Shown here: positions 7,845 to 14,437 of the stretch, one piece after another
Layout: the number at the start of each line of letters is the position of its first letter
Position numbering within the stretch: the stretch's first letter is position 1
Source of the DNA: a virus
Length of the DNA stretch: 27,794 nt
Direction: 5' to 3' (one strand)
IMG/VR virus record: IMGVR_UViG_3300036715_000697
Location: 1-27,794 of that record
Position numbers and translations under genes: made by a program
The notes under the pieces: model-generated
Seen by the model: only the letters and a program-made list of their open reading frames with translations
Database searches by the model: none
What the model was told of the DNA's origin: nothing

Positions 7845-9965
7845 CTAATTTCCTGTAGGTGCTGTCTTTGGTTGTGCTGCTGCTATTCGGTCGGCTACCT
7901 GCTTGTCAGCCTGTGCTTTCCGGTCTAATTCTGCCTTCATATCCATCTCTTCGCGTTTGAGCTGGAATTCCTGCATCTTGATCTCCTTCTCAAACTCGAA
8001 CTTCTGCTGGTTCAGTGCGATTTCGGCCTGTACCTTCATCATGGCGGATTCGTCAACAGCTGCTGGCCCTTCTATCGGTGTGGCTGCATCTTTCTGCGCC
8101 TTGACACCTTCACTCTGGGTCTTAGCCTGCTTGAGGCCTGTATCCGCTGATTTCTGACCTGTTTCTGCCTGTGTCTTGGCGAGTTCTGCCTGCTGTATCT
8201 GTATCTGCAACTGAGCTTGCGCCTGCGCTTCTGGGCTGTTCGATGCCGCCTGCATCTGAGTGACCACGTCCTTCTTATCCATTAAGCGGCTGGCGTTGAT
8301 CAGCACAGCATCCGGGATGTTGATGCCCAGTTCTTTCAAGGCAACTGCCTGATCAAACTGGCTGTCTTCAAGCGCATCGCGCTGCGGTACGCTGGTCATG
8401 ACGACAGCAAACTCGCCAATAGTGAGGTCATTGACGATCGTGCCTTCCGGGGTGATCTGGTTGACGGTAGTGTTCTCGTTTTCAGCCATAACACCACCGT
8501 GCGTAATCGATATAATCTGCTCCTCAGACATATACGTCTGGATCAGGGCCAGCACGTTACGGGCGAGGATAAAGTCGGTACGCTGGAGCGAGTCCATCGG
8601 CTTCGCTTGGGATGAGCTGGCCGCTTGGCGTTTCTGCTGAATCGCCTTCCCAGAGACATCTTCACGATCCTGCCCCTGCTGACTGTCACCCACGTTACTG
8701 ATGGTCTTGATGTGCTCCTCAGCCTTGTAACTGATGCGGTCGAGGCCTTGTGGCGTGGCGTTCGGTGTAATTTTTTCGGCGCCATCGAGTTCTTCTAGCT
8801 CCAGTACGAGGCCGGTCTGGGAACCCTTCTGCTCCAGCTCTTCGAGCGACATGTTCCGTAGTGCGCCGGACTTTACTTTCCAGCCGCTGTTAGCGGTGGT
8901 ATTGACGACGTGCAGTTCCTGACTTGAGACTTTATTGAGCAGCTCTTGCGGGCCGACCAGGTTCTCAACCAGCCCGATTGTCTTGCCATGGCGCAGATAG
9001 GGGAAGTACGGTACGAGTGTGAAGTGGTCATACGGACTCCAGTCGTCGTGCAGCAGGACGTTGTCAGCACCGGCTGTCCAGCGTATCCGTTTCGCCATCC
9101 GGCTTATCACCTGCATGTCTGGCATATGTTCGAGTGCCAGGGCGATGCGGTTTCGGTCCCAGCCCTCGGGTACTGGGCGCATATCGCCTGAGCTGGTATT
9201 GACAAATTGTTTCTGGCGGCTGATGACGCGGTGCTGGCGCTCAATGACGCGAATATTCCTCAGTACCGATGACATGTTGATGCCGTTCTGCGAGACGATG
9301 CGCTGCTCGTTGCCGAAGCGGTCGCGCTTGGCGTACTCTATCGAGTCATAACCGTAGCTGCTGTCCATATCATTGCCACGGTTCCGCAGCAGTTCGGCAT
9401 CTGCTTTACTGTAGTAAATTTCGATGTCATCAGCTGTGACCCATTTCGTAATCGTGACATCACTCCACGTGTCTGGGTCATACTCGTCGGCGTCTGGGTC
9501 GATCAATACGTTCTTAGGGTTCAGGTTCGAGATCCTGATCTCGCCCTTCATGCTATCGTCAAACTCCATGCGCACGTCAAGGAATCCCCGGCTGGTGATA
9601 ATACCGTCAGTGAACATGTCGCTGCGCTTCCAGTCGAGCTGGTTGTTGTTACTAATCTGCTTGAACGTCTTACGTAGTGCATCTGCCGTCTCTTCTGGCG
9701 AGCCGTTCATGGGGCGGAACGAGATTTCGTTGCGGTTGTAGATCTGCTCACCGATCACGTTACTAATGGTCGAGATGATCTTATTGATGGTGAGTGCTGG
9801 GCGCTTCTGGGCTTTCAGAGCTGCTAAATCTGCCTCATCCCACTGATCACCACGGAAGAAACTCTCACATATGTCGGCCTTCTTGACGAAGGCGTTGTGA
9901 CCATTGTCGCGCTTATATTGGTAGCGCGCCCATACGGTGTTCATTTTATCGATATCGATCGGCAT
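7845..9965 (-). CDS. Portal protein, P22-type
   Basis: The 706-residue length fits P22-like portals. The opening region (FFRGDQWDEADLAALKAQKRPALTINKI, about residues 31-60) is the conserved start of this family, followed by a NPKNVLIDPDADEYD segment (about 150-165) and a long central wing region. From about residue 590 to the end the protein is a Gln/Ala/Lys-rich coiled coil (QAQLQIQIQQAELAKTQ; KEIKMQEFQLKREEMDMKAEL), corresponding to the helical barrel that extends into the capsid in P22. The portal forms a dodecameric ring at one vertex, docks the terminase and is the DNA channel. It follows the large terminase by 11 bases. The start has only a purine-rich AAGAAAG site. Confidence 0.9.
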   Translation of the reverse strand: MPIDIDKMNTVWARYQYKRDNGHNAFVKKADICESFFRGDQWDEADLAALKAQKRPALTINKIISTISNVIGEQIYNRNEISFRPMNGSPEETADALRKTFKQISNNNQLDWKRSDMFTDGIITSRGFLDVRMEFDDSMKGEIRISNLNPKNVLIDPDADEYDPDTWSDVTITKWVTADDIEIYYSKADAELLRNRGNDMDSSYGYDSIEYAKRDRFGNEQRIVSQNGINMSSVLRNIRVIERQHRVISRQKQFVNTSSGDMRPVPEGWDRNRIALALEHMPDMQVISRMAKRIRWTAGADNVLLHDDWSPYDHFTLVPYFPYLRHGKTIGLVENLVGPQELLNKVSSQELHVVNTTANSGWKVKSGALRNMSLEELEQKGSQTGLVLELEELDGAEKITPNATPQGLDRISYKAEEHIKTISNVGDSQQGQDREDVSGKAIQQKRQAASSSQAKPMDSLQRTDFILARNVLALIQTYMSEEQIISITHGGVMAENENTTVNQITPEGTIVNDLTIGEFAVVMTSVPQRDALEDSQFDQAVALKELGINIPDAVLINASRLMDKKDVVTQMQAASNSPEAQAQAQLQIQIQQAELAKTQAETGQKSADTGLKQAKTQSEGVKAQKDAATPIEGPAAVDESAMMKVQAEIALNQQKFEFEKEIKMQEFQLKREEMDMKAELDRKAQADKQVADRIAAAQPKTAPTGN

Positions 9966-9976
9966 GTTCTACTTTC

Positions 9977-11542
9977 TTATGCGGCCATGTGCGAAGCACC
10001 CTGTCCGGTTATATTCAACTGATCCCGCCACGATTTGACGGCCTTCTGCTTCGGTGCCTTCGGCGGTGAGCGGTCTAGCACCATCTGTACGTTCCAGGCC
10101 AGTCCGTCGACCTGATCATCGTGGATACCTGATGGGAAGCGCAACATCTCTGCGAATATCCCATCATACCATTCGCCATCCTTATTAAAACTGACCATCC
10201 CCTGCTGCATCCGGCCCTGCAATGGCGTGGCGCGTACTTCTTTGTCTGTCAGCGGCGGTAAGACTCGGGTGGATGGATAAAACCGTTTTTCCTTCATCGC
10301 CTTCTTTAGGGTGGACAATAGAGTCTTATAGATATGCCCATCCTCGAAGCCTATTATTAAAGACGGATGATACCACCGCTGCGCTAGAGTGAGAATAGAG
10401 TCGACAATAAAATCAGTATCCCCGGACTTGAATCTAAGAACCTCCGCGACGTGAATCACGTCGTTATAGTCCTGTAGCGTAACCACACCAACAGTGTAAT
10501 CGTTCTTTTTCTTGGTTCCGATAGCAAAATCCCACGCGATAGAAACGTTGCAGTTGGTAGGGTCTGGCAGCTGCCCCCGCTTGAACATATCCTTCGTGAA
10601 GAAGCTACCATCATCCGGTACCGGGTTCTGCTGATAGAGTGCTGACCAAAATCGTTTAGGGATTGTAGCTCTGATTTTTCTTAGCGCCTCGACAGGGAAG
10701 CGCGCCGGGTGGAGGGCTTCACCAAATTTACGGAGGAGTTTGAAACCTGGGCCAGGGGTCTCGTTCGGGCTTAGGCGCTCAATCTTATCTGTGGATGGGT
10801 CGATATATTCATCGAACTCGGCTATGGCTGGGTACTTCACGATGTCGTACTGGTCGACATCATCCTCGCCCGAGTTCATTGCAGCCATCAAGTGACCAGC
10901 GAGGTCTGCGTCGTGCCACCACGTCTGAATGACAAGTACGCCGCCGCCTGGGGCAAGGCGGGTATAGGCGACAGAGCCGAACCAGTCCCAGATCCCCTCA
11001 CGTACCGTGGCGCTGTCTGCTTCCTCGGCATTTTTTATGGGATCATCAATTACCAAAATATTTGCGCCCTTGCCGTTAATACCGCCACCGATACCAGCTG
11101 CAACGTAGCCACCGATGTTCTTATGAATCCCCCACGCAGCACTAGAGCGGTTATCAGGGTCGAGGCGCACGTCGAATACCTGTTGATAGGCGTCACTATC
11201 GAGTACGGTCTTGATTTTCTTGGAGAAATCCATCGCCAAGTCGAGGTTGTATGAGCAGGCAATCATTTCATGGTCCGGATGACGGCCGAGATGCCATGCT
11301 GGAAATGTTTTAGAGGCAAGCTCTGATTTTCCTGCGCGCGGTGGCATCAGTATCATGAGCCTCGGGCTGAGACCATTCGCTACGTCATCAGAGAACTTCT
11401 CAAGTCGTCTGGCAATATCCTCATGAACCCAGCCAGCAGAGTAGCGCGGGTTGATCCGCTGCACGAAGGGCATGAACTTACGACGGGAGAGTATCCGGGA
11501 CGCGATTTCCCGCTGGGCGGCTATGGAGGTGGCGTCAGTCAT
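9977..11542 (-). CDS. terL: Terminase large subunit
   Basis: The 521-residue packaging motor carries an N-terminal ATPase with Walker A MPPRAGKS (66-73) and Walker B NILVIDDP (161-168). The WSALYQQNP hallmark is at 299-307. A C-terminal RNase H-like nuclease has acidic residues in SIAWDFA (D338), GFEDGH (E400/D401) and GIHDDQVDG (D475, D476, D479). This matches the phage terminase group with the TIGR01630-type C-terminal domain. It pumps DNA into the procapsid through the portal and cuts the concatemer. It overlaps the small terminase gene by eight bases. All expected catalytic positions seem intact. Confidence 0.93.
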   Translation of the reverse strand: MTDATSIAAQREIASRILSRRKFMPFVQRINPRYSAGWVHEDIARRLEKFSDDVANGLSPRLMILMPPRAGKSELASKTFPAWHLGRHPDHEMIACSYNLDLAMDFSKKIKTVLDSDAYQQVFDVRLDPDNRSSAAWGIHKNIGGYVAAGIGGGINGKGANILVIDDPIKNAEEADSATVREGIWDWFGSVAYTRLAPGGGVLVIQTWWHDADLAGHLMAAMNSGEDDVDQYDIVKYPAIAEFDEYIDPSTDKIERLSPNETPGPGFKLLRKFGEALHPARFPVEALRKIRATIPKRFWSALYQQNPVPDDGSFFTKDMFKRGQLPDPTNCNVSIAWDFAIGTKKKNDYTVGVVTLQDYNDVIHVAEVLRFKSGDTDFIVDSILTLAQRWYHPSLIIGFEDGHIYKTLLSTLKKAMKEKRFYPSTRVLPPLTDKEVRATPLQGRMQQGMVSFNKDGEWYDGIFAEMLRFPSGIHDDQVDGLAWNVQMVLDRSPPKAPKQKAVKSWRDQLNITGQGASHMAA

Positions 11543-12170
11543 CTGACTCTATCTCCTCGACTTCCTTAAACACTACGTCCGTCACTTCACCTTTGATCAG
11601 CTTGAGCAATTCATTGTCTGACATCGACTCAAGTCGCTTGATATTCACGTTGCCGTTGATATTCACGTCGAGGGTGCGCTTGACCGGTTCAAAATAGCCA
11701 CACATCTGCCCCACTGTCTTCCACCCATTGATCATGCTGGCAGGTTCTGAGGTCAACTTCGCCATTTCGATACCTTCGAGCAGGCCGTCCATCACTTTCT
11801 TGCGGGTCATCTGGCTTGACTCTTCGTATTTAGCTTTCTCAAAGTTGTAGATTTTCAGGATGGCAGGGTCAGTTGACAAGCGGTAGCAGACCCCAGCCCC
11901 ATCTTCTGTGTACCCTGCACGTATCGCTGCGGACCGGATTGTCTCACCGCTGGCCCACTCTTTTGCGAAGAGTTTTTGCTTTTCGGTGAGTGGTCGGTTT
12001 GGGTTTGCGTGCTTCATGGTGTTCGAGGAACTTGGTGATGCGCGTAGTGCTGCAATGCGAGCGGCCTTGGCCTCGGGCGACTGCTTAGCCTTATTCATCC
12101 CCCTTGGCTTGATCGACATGTCATCCCGCGCACGGATCTTCAGGTCAGCCGGGTCTTTACGTTTTGTCAT
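11535..12170 (-). CDS. terS: Terminase small subunit (Terminase_2-like)
   Basis: The 211-residue protein has a basic, disordered N-terminus (about 1-55). A helix-turn-helix-like core follows, containing LTEKQKLFAKEWASGETIRSA and AGYTEDGAGVCYRLSTDPAI, the signature of the Terminase_2 family that binds packaging-initiation DNA. Helices forming the oligomer follow, then an acidic tail (VVFKEVEEIESDD) likely to touch the large subunit. It is the first gene of the late operon. Packaging sites (pac) often lie in or near this gene, but none can be identified here by eye. Confidence 0.87.
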   Translation of the reverse strand: MTKRKDPADLKIRARDDMSIKPRGMNKAKQSPEAKAARIAALRASPSSSNTMKHANPNRPLTEKQKLFAKEWASGETIRSAAIRAGYTEDGAGVCYRLSTDPAILKIYNFEKAKYEESSQMTRKKVMDGLLEGIEMAKLTSEPASMINGWKTVGQMCGYFEPVKRTLDVNINGNVNIKRLESMSDNELLKLIKGEVTDVVFKEVEEIESDD

Positions 12171-12192
12171 GTTTTAGAAATGAGATTAGATT

Positions 12193-12205
12193 GCGCGAGT
12201 CTAAC
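12193..12205 (-). promoter_or_regulatory. GTTAGACTCGCGC motif upstream of terminase
   Basis: On the minus strand, GTTAGACTCGCGC ends about 23 bases before the terminase start. It shares the RTTAGASYCRCG pattern with two sites in the gap before the capsid gene (6309-6320 and 6327-6339). Repetition ahead of the two probable late transcription units makes an activator site or phage-specific promoter element plausible. The extent and function are inferred. Confidence 0.4.
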
Positions 12206-12338
12206 TTAAATCTAAAAATTTTAAAAATATTTTTAATTTAGAGGCTTGGTTATTTGGGTGTGGGTCCCTCTCCACATCAAGTTCAAAGGCCACACCCACT
12301 TCGGATTCGCTTCGCGTACGCTCAGATAAGGAGTCTCT

Positions 12339-12354
12339 TTCGCGCAAGCGCGAA
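12339..12354. repeat. TTCGCGC-AA-GCGCGAA hairpin, copy 1
   Basis: A 7-base arm pairs with its complement around two bases. Flanking bases extend the stem with one bulged T and G-U pairs to roughly 12333-12361. The same 16 bases recur at 15454-15469 in the other repeat-rich gap. Both copies sit outside genes, which suggests a regulatory or structural element used twice. Confidence 0.55.
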
Positions 12355-12395
12355 GAGGCTTAAAACCAAACAACACCTTACACAAAGTCAAGACC

Positions 12396-12467
12396 GCTGA
12401 GCACGATGAAGCATGTGCTCAGCTCAACAGCAACTGCATGCTCAGCACGATGAAGCGTGTGCTCAGC
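12396..12467. repeat. 24-base direct repeat with inverted GCTGAGCAC/GTGCTCAGC arms
   Basis: AGCACGATGAAGC-R-TGTGCTCAGC occurs at 12400-12423 and again at 12444-12467, with one difference (A/G), a period of 44 bases. The first copy is a perfect inverted repeat (GCTGAGCAC 12396-12404, GTGCTCAGC 12415-12423, ten-base loop). In the second, one arm is changed to GCTCAGCAC. Extra CTCAGCAC copies lie at 12441-12448 and 12462-12469. Such spaced, partly symmetrical repeats are typical of repressor operators or replication initiator sites. Confidence 0.65.
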
Positions 12468-12548
12468 ACCAAGCGCTTAGATCAGAGCGCGACGCGCTAT
12501 GTACGCAACACCTCAGTCCTAGTCACCTAAGCACATGCTGCACCCTGC

Positions 12549-12579
12549 TTGTTGATCTTCTCATCTTCTCTCTTATATA
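12549..12579 (+). promoter_or_regulatory. Candidate early sigma-70 promoter
   Basis: TTGTTG (12549-12554) and TTATAT/TATATA (12573-12579) are spaced 18-19 bases apart, matching two to four positions of each sigma-70 hexamer. It lies about 90 bases before the first plus-strand start codon and downstream of the repeat array, so a protein bound to the array could control it. Evidence is the sequence match only. Confidence 0.35.
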
Positions 12580-12670
12580 TGTGTAGTGCTAAGTCCTTAG
12601 CCCATGATTGCCTTAATAGCAACAGCAAAAGGCTCACTCCCCTTCTATGTTCATTACATAGGAGAACATC

Positions 12671-12727
12671 ATGATTGTAGAAGAGATTGAAACGATTGAA
12701 GCAACTGAATATATGGAAGTTGTATGA
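12671..12727 (+). CDS. 18-residue leader peptide ORF
   Basis: AGGAG ends about six bases before ATG 12671. The frame encodes MIVEEIETIEATEYMEVV and ends in TGA overlapping the next ATG (ATGA at 12724-12727). The following 66-aa gene has no clear site of its own, so ribosomes probably arrive from this short, acidic ORF. It may be a translated leader or a real microprotein; the sequence alone does not decide. Confidence 0.5.
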   Translation: MIVEEIETIEATEYMEVV

Positions 12728-12924
12728 ACTTAATTAGCCATGAAGAGCGTTGGTTGAACTCTTACTACCGTAAGGCAAGTAAAAGGAATGTGATGTTGAG
12801 AACCCTCAAGGAGCTGAACATGGAACTAACTCACCCAAGCTCTGCACATCGCACAGATGATGAAGACCAGCTCATCAGTTGGGGACTTTGGATGGAGCTG
12901 ATAACCGCCAATGAATTGTTTTAA
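12724..12924 (+). CDS. Hypothetical early protein (66 aa)
   Basis: The 66-residue, mostly helical protein (MNLISHEERWLNSYYRKASKRNVMLRTLKELN) has a basic first half and a more acidic second half (RTDDEDQLISWGLWMELITANELF). It begins on the stop codon of an 18-codon ORF and is followed by a UUCG-loop hairpin. No family was recognised; small early phage proteins of this kind often act on host machinery, but nothing here shows that. Confidence 0.6.
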   Translation: MNLISHEERWLNSYYRKASKRNVMLRTLKELNMELTHPSSAHRTDDEDQLISWGLWMELITANELF

Positions 12925-12929
12925 CCCAC

Positions 12930-12947
12930 ACCTCGCTTCGGCGGGGT
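12930..12947 (+). terminator. UUCG-loop hairpin after the 66-aa gene
   Basis: ACCTCGC (12930-12936) and GCGGGGT (12941-12947) form a seven-pair stem with one G-U pair around TTCG, a very stable tetraloop. Only three T follow (TTTGCGG), so termination is probably partial. It could instead protect the upstream mRNA end or be a processing site. Confidence 0.5.
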
Positions 12948-12978
12948 TTGCGGCATTGTCACTAACTTGGAGGACGAA

Positions 12979-13137
12979 ATGGAAACAGATACATTGGTTT
13001 TGAATGTTGAGGTAATCCGCCTCAAGGCAAAAGTTAAAGAGCTTGAGAAAGCTCTGCTGGAAATGGCTGGCGTTGCGTCGGCTATGAATAAAATGCAAAA
13101 GCCAATCTCGGCTGGTACACAATTTAAACTAATCTAA
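12979..13137 (+). CDS. Small coiled-coil protein (52 aa)
   Basis: GGAGGAC is placed five to six bases before ATG 12979. The 52-residue product contains a clear heptad pattern, VEVIRLKAKVKELEKALLEM (about residues 9-28), followed by a Met/Lys-rich tail, and is presumably a short dimerising coiled coil. The next gene follows ten bases on, preceded by AAGGAG. Function unknown. Confidence 0.65.
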   Translation: METDTLVLNVEVIRLKAKVKELEKALLEMAGVASAMNKMQKPISAGTQFKLI

Positions 13138-13147
13138 GGAGATCATC

Positions 13148-13549
13148 ATGTCAATCAGCACAGTCAAATTCACAGAAACAGATTCAATGGGTCAGCCAGT
13201 CTCAGCTATTGGTTGGATGGACACATTAATCCTGATGTTCCCAAAATGGAAACGCAAGACCGTTGCGTTCGTCGCGTCGCTCGTTGGCGCATTCTGCACC
13301 GGCTACGTAATTGGACTCGTCCTCAATTCATTGATAGTTGGCGCATATATGCTAACTGGGTCAATGTTTTTGGTCTGGACCATTTATATCCTCGGACTTT
13401 GCTGTGCGATGTACCTCGGCAGCAAAGTCGGCAAGAAGATAAATGATCTGGTCATGGACGACATGATCGGTAAAAAGATGGAAGCGTTGGCGACGGATAC
13501 GAAGAACAAAATCTCTTCGTGGTTTAGTAAATCAAAGGTGACATCATGA
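13148..13549 (+). CDS. Putative inner-membrane protein (133 aa)
   Basis: The start has AAGGAG seven bases upstream. After a polar N-terminus and a basic FPKWKRK patch, hydrophobic segments at about residues 38-65 and 70-92 form two or three membrane helices. A charged, helical C-terminal tail follows (KKINDLVMDDMIGKKMEALA) ending in SSWFSKSK. Positive charges flank the membrane part. It overlaps the next membrane gene by four bases (ATGA), so the two are likely partners. Possible roles include superinfection exclusion or a holin-like function. The location among early genes makes a holin less likely, and no family was recognised. Confidence 0.65.
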   Translation: MSISTVKFTETDSMGQPVSAIGWMDTLILMFPKWKRKTVAFVASLVGAFCTGYVIGLVLNSLIVGAYMLTGSMFLVWTIYILGLCCAMYLGSKVGKKINDLVMDDMIGKKMEALATDTKNKISSWFSKSKVTS

Positions 13550-13851
13550 TCATCGAAAGTGGATTGATCGTTGCGCTCGGATTGATCTTCACTTTTTACA
13601 AGTGTTCGTGGAGGATGCGAATGTTTTTTCTTTCAAATCCACTCGCTTGCGATATTATCATATTTGCATTGTTAAATATGCTACATTGGGGCAGTTTCTC
13701 TGGGGTAATGGTTGCAGCAACTGGAAGTTTGATCTGTTCAGGCATGTTGTCGCTTGGTCGCTGGGTGTATGGATACAAGATTGGAACCGTGTATCACGTC
13801 GGTAAGATCGATGTGTCCGGACGACTAAGAACTAAACCGTCAGCTAAATAA
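13546..13851 (+). CDS. Putative membrane protein (101 aa)
   Basis: The 101-residue protein has three hydrophobic stretches (about residues 3-18, 34-48 and 52-71) separated by a basic SWRMRMFF loop, and a polar C-terminus (VSGRLRTKPSAK). The ATGA overlap with the preceding membrane gene suggests co-translation and a shared complex. Function is unknown; see the preceding gene for options. Confidence 0.62.
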   Translation: MIIESGLIVALGLIFTFYKCSWRMRMFFLSNPLACDIIIFALLNMLHWGSFSGVMVAATGSLICSGMLSLGRWVYGYKIGTVYHVGKIDVSGRLRTKPSAK

Positions 13852-14112
13852 AGAGAACAACATGTAGAATTATTTTTATCCGACCGTGAAGACACCGGCG
13901 TGAAGCTATACGTAATAGCATAGGTTCAGATTAGCCCGATGGTTGTGGAGCACCTACCCGCGATAACCAAATGACGGCGGCATAGACCGAGGTTCACAGT
14001 AGCATATTCAATCAGTCCTCAAGCCTAAGGACGCCGGACGCTGTCACCGGCAAAGCAACACCAAAATCTCATTCCCCTATTTTGTCAATCTTGACAAACA
14101 CTTGGAGGTTAT
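13852..14112. other. 261-base gap with possible gene remnant and palindromic operator
   Basis: No intact gene was found. At 13862 an ATG is directly followed by TAG. One base out of register, the sequence reads VELFLSDREDTGVKLYVIA then stop, so a short gene may have been lost by a single-base change. The middle (13920-14060) is GC-balanced, with small stems such as GCCGG/CCGGC (about 14032-14050), and could be transcribed as structured RNA, but I recognise no family. It ends with the palindrome at 14081-14098. Confidence 0.4.
14081..14098. promoter_or_regulatory. TTTGTCAA-TC-TTGACAAA inverted repeat
   Basis: Eight-base arms at 14081-14088 and 14091-14098 are perfect complements around TC. 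The site lies 15 bases before a start codon and overlaps TTGACA, a consensus -35 hexamer, although no -10 box is seen at the right distance. It is a good candidate operator for a dimeric regulator. A short hairpin affecting the following GGAGG site is the alternative. Confidence 0.5.
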
Positions 14113-14238
14113 ATGGACGAATACGATTACGGTATAGATTTTTCAATCTTTACTGAAGTAGTTGAGTTCTTCACCGCTGTAGCATTCCCACAGCCTGAAG
14201 AATTTCAGATGCAACACGTTATCCTTAACTGGGGTTAG
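14113..14238 (+). CDS. Small acidic protein (41 aa)
   Basis: TTGGAGG is placed about six bases before ATG 14113. The 41 residues (MDEYDYGIDFSIFTEVVEFF...) are acidic and aromatic. The next gene starts with GTG two bases after the stop, consistent with coupling. Many DNA-mimic and anti-defence phage proteins are small and acidic, but there is no specific evidence for such a role here. Confidence 0.5.
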   Translation: MDEYDYGIDFSIFTEVVEFFTAVAFPQPEEFQMQHVILNWG

Positions 14239-14239
14239 T

Positions 14240-14437
14240 GTGTCATCAAAGTATGTGATGTCGTCGAGGTTTGGGACGACGGCATCTGTTACCAAAACAA
14301 TCTACGTATCCGAACCCATGAGCGACGACGCCATGTGCCACGTAGACGATGAAGAAAACTACGAGTTCTGCATTTCCGCTGAACTCGATCCATTACAAAT
14401 ACTTTTAAATCTGGAGAACTACCATGAGTATGATTAA
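14240..14437 (+). CDS. Hypothetical acidic protein, GTG start (65 aa)
   Basis: Starting at GTG 14240 the frame gives 65 residues with a Ser/Thr-rich first third and a strongly acidic second part (SDDAMCHVDDEENYEF). The end overlaps the next gene by 14 bases. GTG at this place leaves one base after the preceding stop; an alternative ATG lies six codons in. No family was recognised. Confidence 0.5.
   Translation: MSSKYVMSSRFGTTASVTKTIYVSEPMSDDAMCHVDDEENYEFCISAELDPLQILLNLENYHEYD

Larger units (their letters stand above)
12178..12670. other. Divergent intergenic control region between late and early genes
   Basis: This 493-base gap separates the minus-strand late operon from the plus-strand early genes. 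It starts with an AT-rich segment (about 12200-12243) containing AAATCTAAAA, also seen at 15835-15844. It continues with a hairpin at 12339-12354, a 24-base direct repeat with inverted arms at 12396-12467, an AAGCGCTT palindrome (12470-12477), and a -10-like TATATA at 12574-12579. A small inverted repeat, CTATGT/ACATAG at 12645-12661, lies just before the ribosome binding site of the 18-codon ORF. No protein-coding frame in it looks real. It probably holds the early promoter and regulator or origin sites. Confidence 0.7.

Noticed and set aside
12396-12467. CRISPR array
   Set aside because: There are only two repeat units at 44-base period, the repeat-to-spacer sizes do not fit, and no cas genes are nearby.
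13148-13851. Holin/antiholin pair
   Set aside because: The two small membrane proteins are in the early plus-strand operon, without an endolysin nearby, so a lysis role is not supported; kept as unknown membrane proteins.
13862-14060. Possible tRNA in the gap (GGTTCA strings near 13922 and 14001)
   Set aside because: No acceptor stem or anticodon arm could be paired around either GGTTCA string.
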